Below are positions 26,819 through 35,278 of a stretch of 64,000 nucleotides of DNA, piece by piece. The position numbers and the translations under genes were made by a program. Numbering within the stretch: the stretch's first letter is position 1; each line of letters starts with the position of its first letter. Where the stretch lies: positions 62,001-126,000 of the forward strand of contig NZ_JAHTLF010000025.1 in NCBI RefSeq assembly GCF_024614185.1, written 5' to 3'. Source of the stretch: Nocardioides carbamazepini (GTDB lineage Bacteria; Actinomycetota; Actinomycetes; Propionibacteriales; Nocardioidaceae). The notes below the pieces were generated by a model. It was not told the DNA's origin. It ran no database searches and was given only the letters and a program-made list of their open reading frames with translations.

Positions 26819-28252
26819 ATGGCTCACGACATCACGGACCCCGCCCCGCCGACCCGGCGCCTGCTCTACGGCGTCGACGACGTACCCCGCCCCTTCCCGA
26901 AGGCACTCGGACTCAGCCTCCAGCATGTGCTCACCATGTTCGGTGCGACCGTCGCGGTCCCCCTGCTGCTGCGCGAGCCGCTCGGCTTCGACGACGCGCA
27001 GACCGCGAAGTTCATCAGTTGTGTCTTCATCTGCTCAGGACTCGCGACCCTGCTGCAGACGACGGTCGGCAGCCGGCTCCCGATCGTGCAGGGGGTCTCG
27101 TTCACCTTCTTGCCGGCGCTGTTCTCGATCATCGCCGGGTCGAGCGGCGGCGAGGTCTCGATGCAGTACGTCGCGGGCGCGATCCTCGCGGGATCGCTCG
27201 TGTCCATCGCGATCGGCTATCTCGGCGTGGTCGGCAAGATCCAGCGGTTCGTGACGCCGGTCGTGATCGCGCCGACCATGGTGCTCATCGGCGTGAACCT
27301 GGCGGGGGCGGCCTCCGAGGAGTCCGCCAAGAACTGGTTCATCGCCTCGATCGTCATCGTCGCGGTGCTGGTGTGCACCTTGATCCTCTCGCCGTGGAAG
27401 CGCGCGTTCTCGCTGTTCCCGATCCTGCTCTCGGTCCTGGTCGCCTACGTCGCCGCGATGGTGTTCAGCTATCTGGGCGTGATCGGTGAGGGCAATCCCG
27501 CGTACCTCACCTTCGTCACGATCGGCGACTCCGTCGCCGAGAGTCCGTGGATCCGGAGCCCCGAGGGTCTGCTGTTCCCCTGGGGAGCCCCGCGCTTCAA
27601 CGCCGGGTTCATCATCACGATCGTGATCGCGTACATCGTGTTGACCATCGAGTCGCTCGGCGACATCCACGGCATCTCGCGGGCGGCAGGGCGGGGGAAC
27701 CCGTCGCGCCAGGAGCTGAACCGCGGCATCGGCGCCGAGGGACTCGGCTGCGCGGTGACGGGGCTGTTCGGTGGGGTCGCCTCGTCGTCGTACGCCGAGA
27801 ACGTGGGACTCGTCGGACTGACCCGGGTCGCCAGCCGCTATGTCGTGATGCTCGGCGCCGTCGTGCTCATCGTGCTCGGCTTCTTCGCCAAGTTCGCCGC
27901 GGCGGTCGCGACCATCCCGAGCCCGATCGTCGGCGGTCTCTACATGGTCACCTTCGGGATCATCGCCTCGATCGGCTTCTCGACGATGCAACGGGTGGAC
28001 CTCAACTCGCAGCGGACGCTGACCATCATGGGCTTCGCGATCCTCGCCGGGCTGTCGGTGGCCGGCTACTTCGAGACCGTCGTCGATCCCGACTTCGGGC
28101 CCGAATGGCTGACCAACGCGGTCATGGGCGTCGGCGGCAGCGCGATGGCGGTCGGCGCCTTCGCGGCACTGCTCCTGGACAACGTCGTGCCGGGGACGGA
28201 CGCCGAGCGGGGGATTGAGAACCTGGCCGACGGCGAGCCGATCATCCCCTGA
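26819..28252 (+). CDS. Uracil/xanthine permease (NCS2 family)
   Basis: 477 residues with ~12-14 hydrophobic helices. ATG 26819 was preferred over 26813 because CGGGAG stands 7 bp before it. NCS2 landmarks: ALGLSLQHVLTMFGATVAVPLLL (QH motif, helix 1), GLATLLQTTVGSRLPIVQGVSF, and the signature SSYAENVGLVGLTRVASRYV in the second half. It carries out proton-coupled uptake of purine or pyrimidine bases; exact specificity cannot be told. A LysR-type gene follows 22 bp downstream. Confidence 0.92.
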   Translation: MAHDITDPAPPTRRLLYGVDDVPRPFPKALGLSLQHVLTMFGATVAVPLLLREPLGFDDAQTAKFISCVFICSGLATLLQTTVGSRLPIVQGVSFTFLPALFSIIAGSSGGEVSMQYVAGAILAGSLVSIAIGYLGVVGKIQRFVTPVVIAPTMVLIGVNLAGAASEESAKNWFIASIVIVAVLVCTLILSPWKRAFSLFPILLSVLVAYVAAMVFSYLGVIGEGNPAYLTFVTIGDSVAESPWIRSPEGLLFPWGAPRFNAGFIITIVIAYIVLTIESLGDIHGISRAAGRGNPSRQELNRGIGAEGLGCAVTGLFGGVASSSYAENVGLVGLTRVASRYVVMLGAVVLIVLGFFAKFAAAVATIPSPIVGGLYMVTFGIIASIGFSTMQRVDLNSQRTLTIMGFAILAGLSVAGYFETVVDPDFGPEWLTNAVMGVGGSAMAVGAFAALLLDNVVPGTDAERGIENLADGEPIIP

Positions 28253-28274
28253 GACAGCCTGGCATGATGCGCCG

Positions 28275-29177
28275 ATGATTGATGTCCGCCAGCTCCAGTA
28301 CTTCGTCGCGCTGAGTGCCGAGGGGACCTTCGCACGGGCTGCTGAGCACCAGCACATCACCCAGTCCGCCCTCAGCCAGCAGATCGCCCGGCTGGAGCGC
28401 GAGGTGGGCGTCCAGCTCTTCGAGCGGGGGGCCCGCGGCGCGCGCCCTACCGAGGCCGGCGCGGCGCTGCTGCCGATGGCGCAGGAGGTGCTCGACGGTC
28501 TCGTCGCGTTCGGCGCCCGGGCCGCGTCGATCGTGCGCGAGGCACGCCAGGAACTGCGTGTGGGGTCGCCGACCTACGCCGTGCGCAGCGGTGCTCGGCA
28601 GCGGACGGTGGCGACCTTCGTGGCCGAGCACCCGTCGGTCGAGATCGGGTTCGACAACGCGTGGAGCCCGCGGTTGCTGGACGCACTGGCCGAGGGCCGG
28701 CTCGACCTGAGCTTCGCCATGCTCGCCCCGGACGACCGCCGGCTGGAGCTGCTCCTGGTCCAGGACGAGCCCGCCCTCCTCGTCGTCCCGGTCGGCCACC
28801 GCCTGGCGGGGCTGCCCACGGCCGGGCTCGCGGACCTCGCGGGCGAGCAGGTTCTGCTCTACCCCCGCGCCGTCAACGCCTGGCTGCATGCGCAGATGGC
28901 GCCGCCTCTGGAGGCCGTCGGGGCCGTCGCGGGCGAGCTGGAGGAGTCGTCACTGCCGGCGGCCATCGATCAGGTGCGGGCCGGACGCGGGCTCTTCCTC
29001 GCGGTGCCGTGGGAGATGGACTTCGTCAACCCGACCCAGCTCGAGGGGCTCGCCGTCGTCGCGACCTCGGGCGAGCCCGGCCTGCGCTACCGCCTCTGGC
29101 TGGCCCGGCGCGCCGGTGAGCAGTCGGGCGCGATCGACGCCTTCTGGCGCTGCGCGGTCCGTGCCGTGGCGGGGTGA
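28275..29177 (+). CDS. LysR-family transcriptional regulator
   Basis: 300 residues from ATG 28275. HTH in MIDVRQLQYFVALSAEGTF and QSALSQQIARLEREVGVQLFE; the effector domain follows from ~residue 90. It lies directly behind the permease and before the MOSC-ferredoxin unit. Boxes 3 and 4, which share GGCCAT(A/T)AGC-N3-GCTA, precede exactly these two transcription units, so this protein probably controls both. Confidence 0.92.
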   Translation: MIDVRQLQYFVALSAEGTFARAAEHQHITQSALSQQIARLEREVGVQLFERGARGARPTEAGAALLPMAQEVLDGLVAFGARAASIVREARQELRVGSPTYAVRSGARQRTVATFVAEHPSVEIGFDNAWSPRLLDALAEGRLDLSFAMLAPDDRRLELLLVQDEPALLVVPVGHRLAGLPTAGLADLAGEQVLLYPRAVNAWLHAQMAPPLEAVGAVAGELEESSLPAAIDQVRAGRGLFLAVPWEMDFVNPTQLEGLAVVATSGEPGLRYRLWLARRAGEQSGAIDAFWRCAVRAVAG

Positions 29178-29190
29178 CCGGCGCCCGCGG

Positions 29191-29209
29191 CCATTAGCGG
29201 GGCTAATTG
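29191..29209 (+). promoter_or_regulatory. LysR-type box 4, palindrome upstream of the MOSC gene
   Basis: ATTAGC (29193-29198) - GGG - GCTAAT (29202-29207) is a perfect palindrome in a GC-rich setting, 56 bp before the MOSC ATG. The T-N11-A layout fits LysR operators. The flanking GGCCAT is shared with box 3. Confidence 0.6.
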
Positions 29210-29264
29210 CTCCTTCGCCGGTTCGTCCTGTCCCCGGCCGGCCGAGCCGACTTCACTGGTCGAC

Positions 29265-30005
29265 ATGAGCGAGACCACCGGGCACCTGCTGGCCCTGAAC
29301 ATCGGAGCGGTCGGGGAGATCAGGCAGGGGCCGCGCAGGATCGTCACGGCGTACCACAAGAGCCCGGTGGAGGGCCCGCTCGAGCTCGGGTCGCTCGGCT
29401 TCCCCGGAGACGAGCACGTCTACGAGCACCATGGCGGACCGGACAAGGCGGTCTGCGTCTACCCGTACGAGCACTACGCCTACTGGGAGGAGCGCCTCGG
29501 CATCCAGCTGCCCGCCAGCGCCGCCTTCGGCGAGAACTTCACGCTGGTCGGGCTCACCGAGCGCCAGGTCTGCCTCGGCGACGTCTTCGCGATCGGCGAG
29601 GCAGTCGTCCAGGTCACCCAGCCACGGGCGCCGTGCTACAAGATCGCGGCGCGCTACGGCGTCCCGAAGATGGCCGTGTACGTGCAGCAGGAGAGCTTCA
29701 CCGGCTACCTGCTGCGGGTGGTGGAGACCGGTGCGGTGGAGGCCGGGCAGACGATGCGCCTGCTTCGCCGCCCGGAGCCCGACCACCGGGTGACCGTGGC
29801 CGAGGCCAACACGATCCTCAACGTCGCGAAGAAGGACGTCGAGGGTGCGCGGCGGCTGCTCGCCGTACCTGACCTGCCGGGCGGTCTGCGCCCCGATCTC
29901 GAGCGCCGGGTCCGCGAGCACGGTGCCGAGGACGACGTCGACCGCCTCTTCGGCGACGACGTCGCGTCTGACTCCCCCGACCCCACAGAAGGTGGCACCC
30001 GATGA
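29265..30005 (+). CDS. MOSC domain protein (YiiM-like molybdenum-cofactor enzyme)
   Basis: 246 residues. YiiM-type MOSC features: GDEHVYEHHGGPDKAV (48-63), YPYEHYAYW, FGENFTLVGL (~88-97), LGDVFAIGEAVVQV and RAPCYKI with Cys124 as likely molybdenum ligand. A C-terminal three-helix tail follows (HRVTVAEANTILNVAKKD). E. coli YiiM protects against N-hydroxylated bases such as 6-hydroxylaminopurine. The stop overlaps the ferredoxin start by 4 bp, arguing that the next two proteins feed electrons to it. A LysR box precedes the gene. The N-reductive role is inferred. Confidence 0.88.
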   Translation: MSETTGHLLALNIGAVGEIRQGPRRIVTAYHKSPVEGPLELGSLGFPGDEHVYEHHGGPDKAVCVYPYEHYAYWEERLGIQLPASAAFGENFTLVGLTERQVCLGDVFAIGEAVVQVTQPRAPCYKIAARYGVPKMAVYVQQESFTGYLLRVVETGAVEAGQTMRLLRRPEPDHRVTVAEANTILNVAKKDVEGARRLLAVPDLPGGLRPDLERRVREHGAEDDVDRLFGDDVASDSPDPTEGGTR

Positions 30006-30196
30006 ACATCGAGGCGGACCTGGGCAAGTGCCAGGGCTTCGCGAACTGCGTGATGGCGGCTCCCGAGGTCTTCGACCTCGACGATGCGTCGCTCGTCGTG
30101 CTCGCCCGGCGGCAGGTGCTCCCCGACGAGCTGGAGGACGTCCGGGAGGCGGTGCGCTCGTGCCCCGTCGAGGCGATCTGGCTGACGGAGTCGTGA
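30002..30196 (+). CDS. 3Fe-4S ferredoxin
   Basis: 64 residues. Three cysteines, Cys10 and Cys16 (KCQGFANC) and Cys54 followed by Pro, with no fourth ligand, point to a 3Fe-4S cluster (family Fer4_15-like). Such ferredoxins usually serve P450s, but no P450 is in this window. ATGA overlap with the MOSC gene and TGATG overlap with the reductase gene make a coupled trio. Confidence 0.92.
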   Translation: MNIEADLGKCQGFANCVMAAPEVFDLDDASLVVLARRQVLPDELEDVREAVRSCPVEAIWLTES

Positions 30197-31395
30197 TGGC
30201 TCCGCGACGGATCGTGATCGTCGGGGCGTCCCTGGCCGGCCTGCGGGTTGCTGAGGGACTGCGCAGCCACGGCTATCTCGGTGAGGTGGTCCTGATCGGC
30301 GACGAGGATCATCCGCCCTACGACCGTCCTCCGCTGTCGAAGCAAGTCCTCTCCGGGACCTGGGAGCCGAGTCGGACCTACTTCCGCACCCCGGACGAGC
30401 TGGCGGCGCGGGGCATCGTCCATCGCCGCCGGACGAGGGCGACGAGCCTCGACCGGGACGTGTCCGGGGGTGTCGTCCGTTGCGCCGACGGCACTGAGGA
30501 GCGCTTCGACCACGTGGTGGTGGCGACCGGCGCGCGGGCGCGGCGGGTCGGGGCCTGGGAACTGCCCGGTGTGCAGACGCTGCGGACCATCGAGGATGTC
30601 CGCTCGCTGACGGAAGCCTTCGCACGCCGGCCACGCCTGACCGTCGTCGGAGGTGGGTTCATCGGCGCGGAGGTGGCCAGCGCCGCGCGCCACCGCGGCC
30701 TGGACGTCACCCTCGTGGAGGCGCTCCCGGCTCCACTCAGCCGGGTGCTGGGCACCGAGGTCGGCATGGCGTGTGCCGGCCTTTACCGGCGCAACGGGGT
30801 GCGGGTGTTGACGGGTGTGGCGATCGAGGGTGTGCAGGGAGGGCCTGGCGTCGAGTCGGTCGACCTGACCGACGGCACCCGGATCGACAGTGACCTGGTC
30901 GTGGTCGGGATCGGTGCGGTGCCCAACACGGAGTGGGCCGACGGCGGGGGGCTGCGACTGGACGGCGGCATCGTCTGCGACGCGTCCGGCGGGGCGGGCG
31001 CTCGAGTTTGGGCGGTGGGCGACGTGGCGCGCTGGTACCACCCGGTCTTCGACGCGCATATCCGGGTCGAGCACTGGACGCACGCCACCGAGCAGGCGCA
31101 CCATGTCGCGCGGGCGATCGCCGGCCAGGCGGTCGGGCCGATGACGGCGATCCCGTACGCGTGGTCGGACCAGTTCGGCGTCAAGATCCAGATCGTCGGT
31201 CGTCCGTCGCCGGACGCGACCTTCGTGCTCGCCTCCGGCACCCCGGAGCAGGGCAGATTCGTCGGCCTCTACGCCGCCGCCGGCCGGGTGGTCGGCGGGG
31301 TCGGTTTCGACCAGCCGAGGGCCATCGCACGGGTCCGGCGGATGGTCGCTGGCGCGGCCGAGGTGGGGGCCGCCGTGCAGGCGCTGGCCGGGTAG
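30196..31395 (+). CDS. NAD(P)H:ferredoxin reductase, FAD-dependent
   Basis: 399 residues from ATG 30196. FAD motif IVIVGASLAGLRVAEGLR (~5-22), YDRPPLSKQVL (~40-50), NAD motif LTVVGGGFIGAEVAS (~145-160) and VWAVGDVARW (FAD, C-terminal third) define the BphA4/rubredoxin-reductase-like group. It passes electrons from NAD(P)H to the ferredoxin encoded just upstream. The final acceptor is probably the MOSC protein. Confidence 0.93.
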   Translation: MAPRRIVIVGASLAGLRVAEGLRSHGYLGEVVLIGDEDHPPYDRPPLSKQVLSGTWEPSRTYFRTPDELAARGIVHRRRTRATSLDRDVSGGVVRCADGTEERFDHVVVATGARARRVGAWELPGVQTLRTIEDVRSLTEAFARRPRLTVVGGGFIGAEVASAARHRGLDVTLVEALPAPLSRVLGTEVGMACAGLYRRNGVRVLTGVAIEGVQGGPGVESVDLTDGTRIDSDLVVVGIGAVPNTEWADGGGLRLDGGIVCDASGGAGARVWAVGDVARWYHPVFDAHIRVEHWTHATEQAHHVARAIAGQAVGPMTAIPYAWSDQFGVKIQIVGRPSPDATFVLASGTPEQGRFVGLYAAAGRVVGGVGFDQPRAIARVRRMVAGAAEVGAAVQALAG

Positions 31396-31436
31396 CCCTC
31401 CAGCACCGGACGGGACGCCCTGGGGCCGGGGAGCAT

Positions 31437-31523
31437 ACCGGTGACCGACCGGTTCGCATTAGTTGCCCAAGAGGTCGGATCCGGTTGGGCAACGCTCGCC
31501 GGTGCCGTCCCTTACCAGGCACC
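31437..31523 (+). promoter_or_regulatory. Operator / structured leader of the BMP-type ABC operon
   Basis: In 87 bp there are: ACCGGT at 31437-31442 and 31448-31453 (11 bp apart, one helical turn); a perfect inverted repeat GTTGCCCAA (31462-31470) / TTGGGCAAC (31485-31493) with a 14-bp spacer; and GGTGCC (31501-31506) / GGCACC (31518-31523). The arrangement could be regulator sites or two consecutive hairpins in the leader RNA. I recognise no known riboswitch consensus. Confidence 0.5.
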
Positions 31524-31614
31524 ACAAGGATCTCCCGAAGTGACGCCCGACACATCCGCCCTCGTGGCGGCCCCAGGTAGGTCGGGCGTGGGACTCCTTG
31601 AAGGGTGTGGCGAC

Positions 31615-32616
31615 ATGCGCGGACTCATTCGACTCATGGCGGGGCTGGTGGCGGTCCTGCTGGTCGCGGCCGGCTGCGGCGGCGGCGACAGCGACGGCGG
31701 CTCGGGCGACGGGAAGGTGCGGATCGCGGCGATCTTCTCCGGACCGACCACCGACGCCGACTACAACGCTCTCGGACTCGAGGCGCTGAAGGCCGCCGAG
31801 AAGGATGGCGCCGAGGTGTCGTACTCCGAGAGTGTCGCGGTGCCCGACATCGAGCGTGTGCTCCAGGAGTACGTCGCGGACGGCTTCAACGTGGTCTGGA
31901 CGCACGGCTCGCAGTTCTACGAGGCCACCGCCAAGATCGCGAAGCAGAACCCCGAGGTCCGCTTCATCGGCGAGTTCGACGGCGAGCCCGAGGGCCAGCC
32001 CGAGAACGTCTGGGTGATCGACCGCAACTTCCACACGGTGTTCTACCCGCTCGGCGTGCTCGCCGCGAACCTCACCAAGAGCGGCGAGGTCGGCTACCTC
32101 GGCGGCCTGAGCCTGCCGTTCTCCTACTCCGAGGTGCACGCCGTGGAGCAGGCGATCGCGGACAGCGGCAAGGACGTCGAGCTCACCCCCGTGTGGAGCG
32201 GTGACTTCAACGACACCGTCAAGGCGCAGCAGCTCACCAGCCAGCTCATCTCCGGCGGTGCGGACGTCATCGTCACCTCGCTCAACCTCGGCGTGGTCGG
32301 TGCGTTCAAGGCCGTCAACGACACCGACCCCGGCTCCGCCTGGGTCACCGTGAAGTACACCGACAAGTCCCAGAACGGGCCCGAGCACTACGCGGCCACC
32401 GTCCTCTACGACTTCGTGGGCCCGCTCGCCGAGATCCTCGCCGACATCGACGGGGGCACGACCACGGGCCACTACGTCATCGGCTTCGGCCAGGGCGCGA
32501 GCGTCGACGTGGGCGGCAACGTCCCGGCCGAGGTCAAGGCCGAGGTCGAGAAGGCCGTCGCCGGGATCACCGACGGCTCGATCGAGGTCGAGCTCGACCA
32601 GGCCGAGGTGAAGTGA
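31615..32616 (+). CDS. BMP-family ABC substrate-binding lipoprotein (BmpA/PnrA-like)
   Basis: 333 residues from ATG 31615. Lipobox VAAGCGGG (Cys ~22) predicts an anchored extracellular protein. The BMP signature pieces KVRIAAIFSGPTTDADYN, VWTHGSQFYEA and VRFIGEFDG fit PnrA-like proteins, many of which bind nucleosides. Genes for ATPase and two permeases follow. The unit is convergent with eutBC, so the solute could instead be amine-related; this remains open. Confidence 0.9.
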   Translation: MRGLIRLMAGLVAVLLVAAGCGGGDSDGGSGDGKVRIAAIFSGPTTDADYNALGLEALKAAEKDGAEVSYSESVAVPDIERVLQEYVADGFNVVWTHGSQFYEATAKIAKQNPEVRFIGEFDGEPEGQPENVWVIDRNFHTVFYPLGVLAANLTKSGEVGYLGGLSLPFSYSEVHAVEQAIADSGKDVELTPVWSGDFNDTVKAQQLTSQLISGGADVIVTSLNLGVVGAFKAVNDTDPGSAWVTVKYTDKSQNGPEHYAATVLYDFVGPLAEILADIDGGTTTGHYVIGFGQGASVDVGGNVPAEVKAEVEKAVAGITDGSIEVELDQAEVK

Positions 32617-34187
32617 CCGTGGAGAACCCGCGTCTGGAGATGCGGGGGATCGTCAAGACCTTCGGGCCGGTGACCGCTCTCGATGCCGTCGACCTGGTGG
32701 TCGGGCGCAACGAGGTGCACGGCCTGCTCGGCGGCAACGGCGCCGGCAAGACGACGCTGATGAACGTCCTCTACGGGCTGTACCGGCCCAACGCCGGCGA
32801 GGTCCTCCTCGACGGGCAGCCGGCCAGCATCGGCTCGCCGAAGGACGCCATCGCCGCCGGGGTGGGCATGGTCCACCAGACGTTCCTCCAGGTCGACAAC
32901 TACACGGTGACCGAGAACATCGTGCTCGGGACCGACGTGCCCGGCCCGCTGCGGCTGGACCTGTCCGACGCCAAGGCGCGGATCCGCGAGCTGAGCGAGC
33001 GGTTCGGGCTCACCGTCGATCCGGACGCGGTCGTGGAGGACCTGCCTGTCGGCGTGCGTCAGCGGGTCGAGATCCTCAAGGCCCTCTACCGCGGTGCGAA
33101 GCTGCTCATCCTCGACGAGCCGACCACCAACCTGACTCCCCAGGAGGTCGACGACCTCTTCGGCTCGATGCGGGCGATGGTGGACGACGGCATGAGCGTC
33201 GTGCTCATCACGCACAAGATCCGCGAGACGCTCAGCGTCTGCGACCGGATGACCGTGATGCGCGACGGCCGCCGGGTCGAGACCATCGAGCGCGCGGACA
33301 CCGACGCCGAGCACCTCGCCGAGAAGATGGTGGGCAGCACCACGGACCCCGGTGCCGCGGTGGATGCCGCTGCGCTCGGGGCGGTGGACGCCGAGAAGGT
33401 CGAGGAGATCCTGTCCTCGGTCGGTACGACGACCGCGGTCGCGGTCCGTGACCTGGTCGTCGTCAACGACCAGGGCCACGAGCTCATCCAGGGCTTCGAG
33501 CTCGAGCTGCGCGAGGGTGAGATCGTCGGCATCGCCGGTGTCGCCGGCAACGGCCAGGTCGAGCTCGCGGAGGCGCTGGCCGGCGTCCGGCCGCTGCGTT
33601 CCGGCAGCGTCGAGGTCTCGGGCCGCTCGATGGGCGGGCTGGCGACCTCGACCTGGTTGCACCACGGGGTCGCCTATGTGCCGGAGGACCGGCACCGCGA
33701 CGGCATCCTGCCGACCGCGAGCATCACGGAGAACCTGGTGCTCGGCTCGCAGCGCAGCCCTCAGGTCCGCAGGCGCGGCCTGATCGACTGGGGAGCCGCG
33801 AAGCAGCGGGCCGTCGACGCCATCGCCGAGTTCTCGGTGCGCGCGAACGGCCCGGCCACCCTCGTCGGCGACCTGTCCGGCGGCAACATCCAGCGGGTCA
33901 TCCTGGCCCGGGCCTTCGCCCGGCAGCCGCGGATGCTGATCCTGCACAACCCGACGCGCGGCCTCGACATCGGCTCGACGCGGTTCGTGTACCAACAGGT
34001 GCGCAAGGCCACCGCGGCCGGCTGCGCGGTCCTGCTCATCTCCGAGGACCTCGACGAGGTGATCGCCCTGTCCGACCGGGTGATCGCGCTCTACCAGGGC
34101 TCCCGCGCAGGGGAGTGGCAACACGGATCCGTCGACGCCTACGCGGTCGGCCGCAGCATGACTGGACTGGGAGAAGCTCGTGTCTGA
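32613..34187 (+). CDS. ABC transporter double ATPase (NupO-like, RbsA type)
   Basis: 524 residues with two ATPase halves. First half: Walker A GGNGAGKTT (~43-51), signature-like PVGVRQRVEI, Walker B LLILDEPTTNLTP. Second half: degenerate Walker A GVAGNGQVE as usual in this family, LSGGNIQRV, MLILHNPTRGLDIG. Note Asn for the usual Asp-Glu in the second Walker B (LHNP), a common family trait, so only one site probably hydrolyses ATP fully. GTG start at 32613 overlaps the previous stop; GTG 32619 is possible too. Confidence 0.92.
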   Translation: MTVENPRLEMRGIVKTFGPVTALDAVDLVVGRNEVHGLLGGNGAGKTTLMNVLYGLYRPNAGEVLLDGQPASIGSPKDAIAAGVGMVHQTFLQVDNYTVTENIVLGTDVPGPLRLDLSDAKARIRELSERFGLTVDPDAVVEDLPVGVRQRVEILKALYRGAKLLILDEPTTNLTPQEVDDLFGSMRAMVDDGMSVVLITHKIRETLSVCDRMTVMRDGRRVETIERADTDAEHLAEKMVGSTTDPGAAVDAAALGAVDAEKVEEILSSVGTTTAVAVRDLVVVNDQGHELIQGFELELREGEIVGIAGVAGNGQVELAEALAGVRPLRSGSVEVSGRSMGGLATSTWLHHGVAYVPEDRHRDGILPTASITENLVLGSQRSPQVRRRGLIDWGAAKQRAVDAIAEFSVRANGPATLVGDLSGGNIQRVILARAFARQPRMLILHNPTRGLDIGSTRFVYQQVRKATAAGCAVLLISEDLDEVIALSDRVIALYQGSRAGEWQHGSVDAYAVGRSMTGLGEARV

Positions 34188-35277
34188 CACCCTCACCGCG
34201 CCCCCGTCGGCCGCATCGGGGCCGCCGGCAGGCCCCGGGCAGCGACCCCGCCGGGTCGTCGAGGCGCTCTGGCTGGTCGTGCCGTACATCGTCTCGGTGG
34301 TGCTCGCCTTCGTGGTGGGCGGCCTGATCATCGCCGCGATCGGGCGGGACCCGTTCGCCGCGTTCGAGTCGGTCCTGACGACCAGCTTCAACACCCGGTT
34401 CGGGACCATCGAGACCCTCCACAAGTGGGTCCCGGTGCTGCTGTGCGCCTATGCGTTCGCGATCCCGCTCGCCACGGGCAAGTTCAACATCGGAGCCGAG
34501 GGCCAGCTCCTGGTGGGTGCGACCGGTGGCGTCGCGCTCGGCATCCTCTGGTCCGACCTGCCGATGGTGCTGCTGCTGCCCTGCGTCCTGGTCGCGGGAG
34601 CGCTCTCGGGCGCCGTGTGGGCCGGGATCGCCGCCTTCTTGATGACGAAGTTCCAGGTCAACGAGATCCTCAGCACCGTCGTGCTGAACTTCATCTCGTT
34701 CCAGCTCATCGACTACGTCGCCAGCCACGTCTGGCCCGATCGCGGTGCCGGCCACCCGGCGACCACCCCGGTCGGGGAGGGTGCGCTGCTGCCGGGCATC
34801 GGCCAGGCGCCGCCCATGCACACGGGTGTCCTCCTGACCGTCTTCCTGGTGATCGTGATCGCGGTGTTCATGCGGCGTACGTCGACCGGGTTCGAGATGC
34901 GCGCCGTCGGCGCGAACCTCCGCGCCGCCCAGGTGCACGGCATCCGCACGTCGCGGCTCGCCGGCGCGGGTCTGGTCGTCGGCGGGGCCGTCGCCGGTCT
35001 GGCCGGTGCGATCGAGGTGGCCGGTGTCCACGGCAAGATGCTCGAGGGCATGCAGTCGAACTTCCTGATCCTCGGCATCATCGTGGGCCTGATGGCACGG
35101 GGCAGCATGCTCGCGCTGCCGTTCATCGCCTTCGGCATCGCGGTCCTCGAGGTCGGCGCCGGGTCGATGCAGCGCACCGCGCAGGTGCCCGTCGAGATGG
35201 TCCTCATCATCGAGGCGCTGATCCTGCTCTTCCTGCTGTTGTCCGACATCGCCCGAGCGAAGATCCGGAGGCACTGA
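34180..35277 (+). CDS. ABC transporter permease (NupP-like)
   Basis: 365 residues, a BPD_transp_2 permease with ~9-10 membrane helices. A short Pro-rich N-terminal tail precedes helix 1 (LWLVVPYIVSVVLAFVVGG). Family motifs KFNIGAEGQLLVGATGG and FEMRAVGANLRAAQVHGI are clear. GTG start overlaps the ATPase gene by 8 bp. It forms the membrane pore with the next protein. Confidence 0.92.
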   Translation: MSDTLTAPPSAASGPPAGPGQRPRRVVEALWLVVPYIVSVVLAFVVGGLIIAAIGRDPFAAFESVLTTSFNTRFGTIETLHKWVPVLLCAYAFAIPLATGKFNIGAEGQLLVGATGGVALGILWSDLPMVLLLPCVLVAGALSGAVWAGIAAFLMTKFQVNEILSTVVLNFISFQLIDYVASHVWPDRGAGHPATTPVGEGALLPGIGQAPPMHTGVLLTVFLVIVIAVFMRRTSTGFEMRAVGANLRAAQVHGIRTSRLAGAGLVVGGAVAGLAGAIEVAGVHGKMLEGMQSNFLILGIIVGLMARGSMLALPFIAFGIAVLEVGAGSMQRTAQVPVEMVLIIEALILLFLLLSDIARAKIRRH

Positions 35278-35278
35278 C

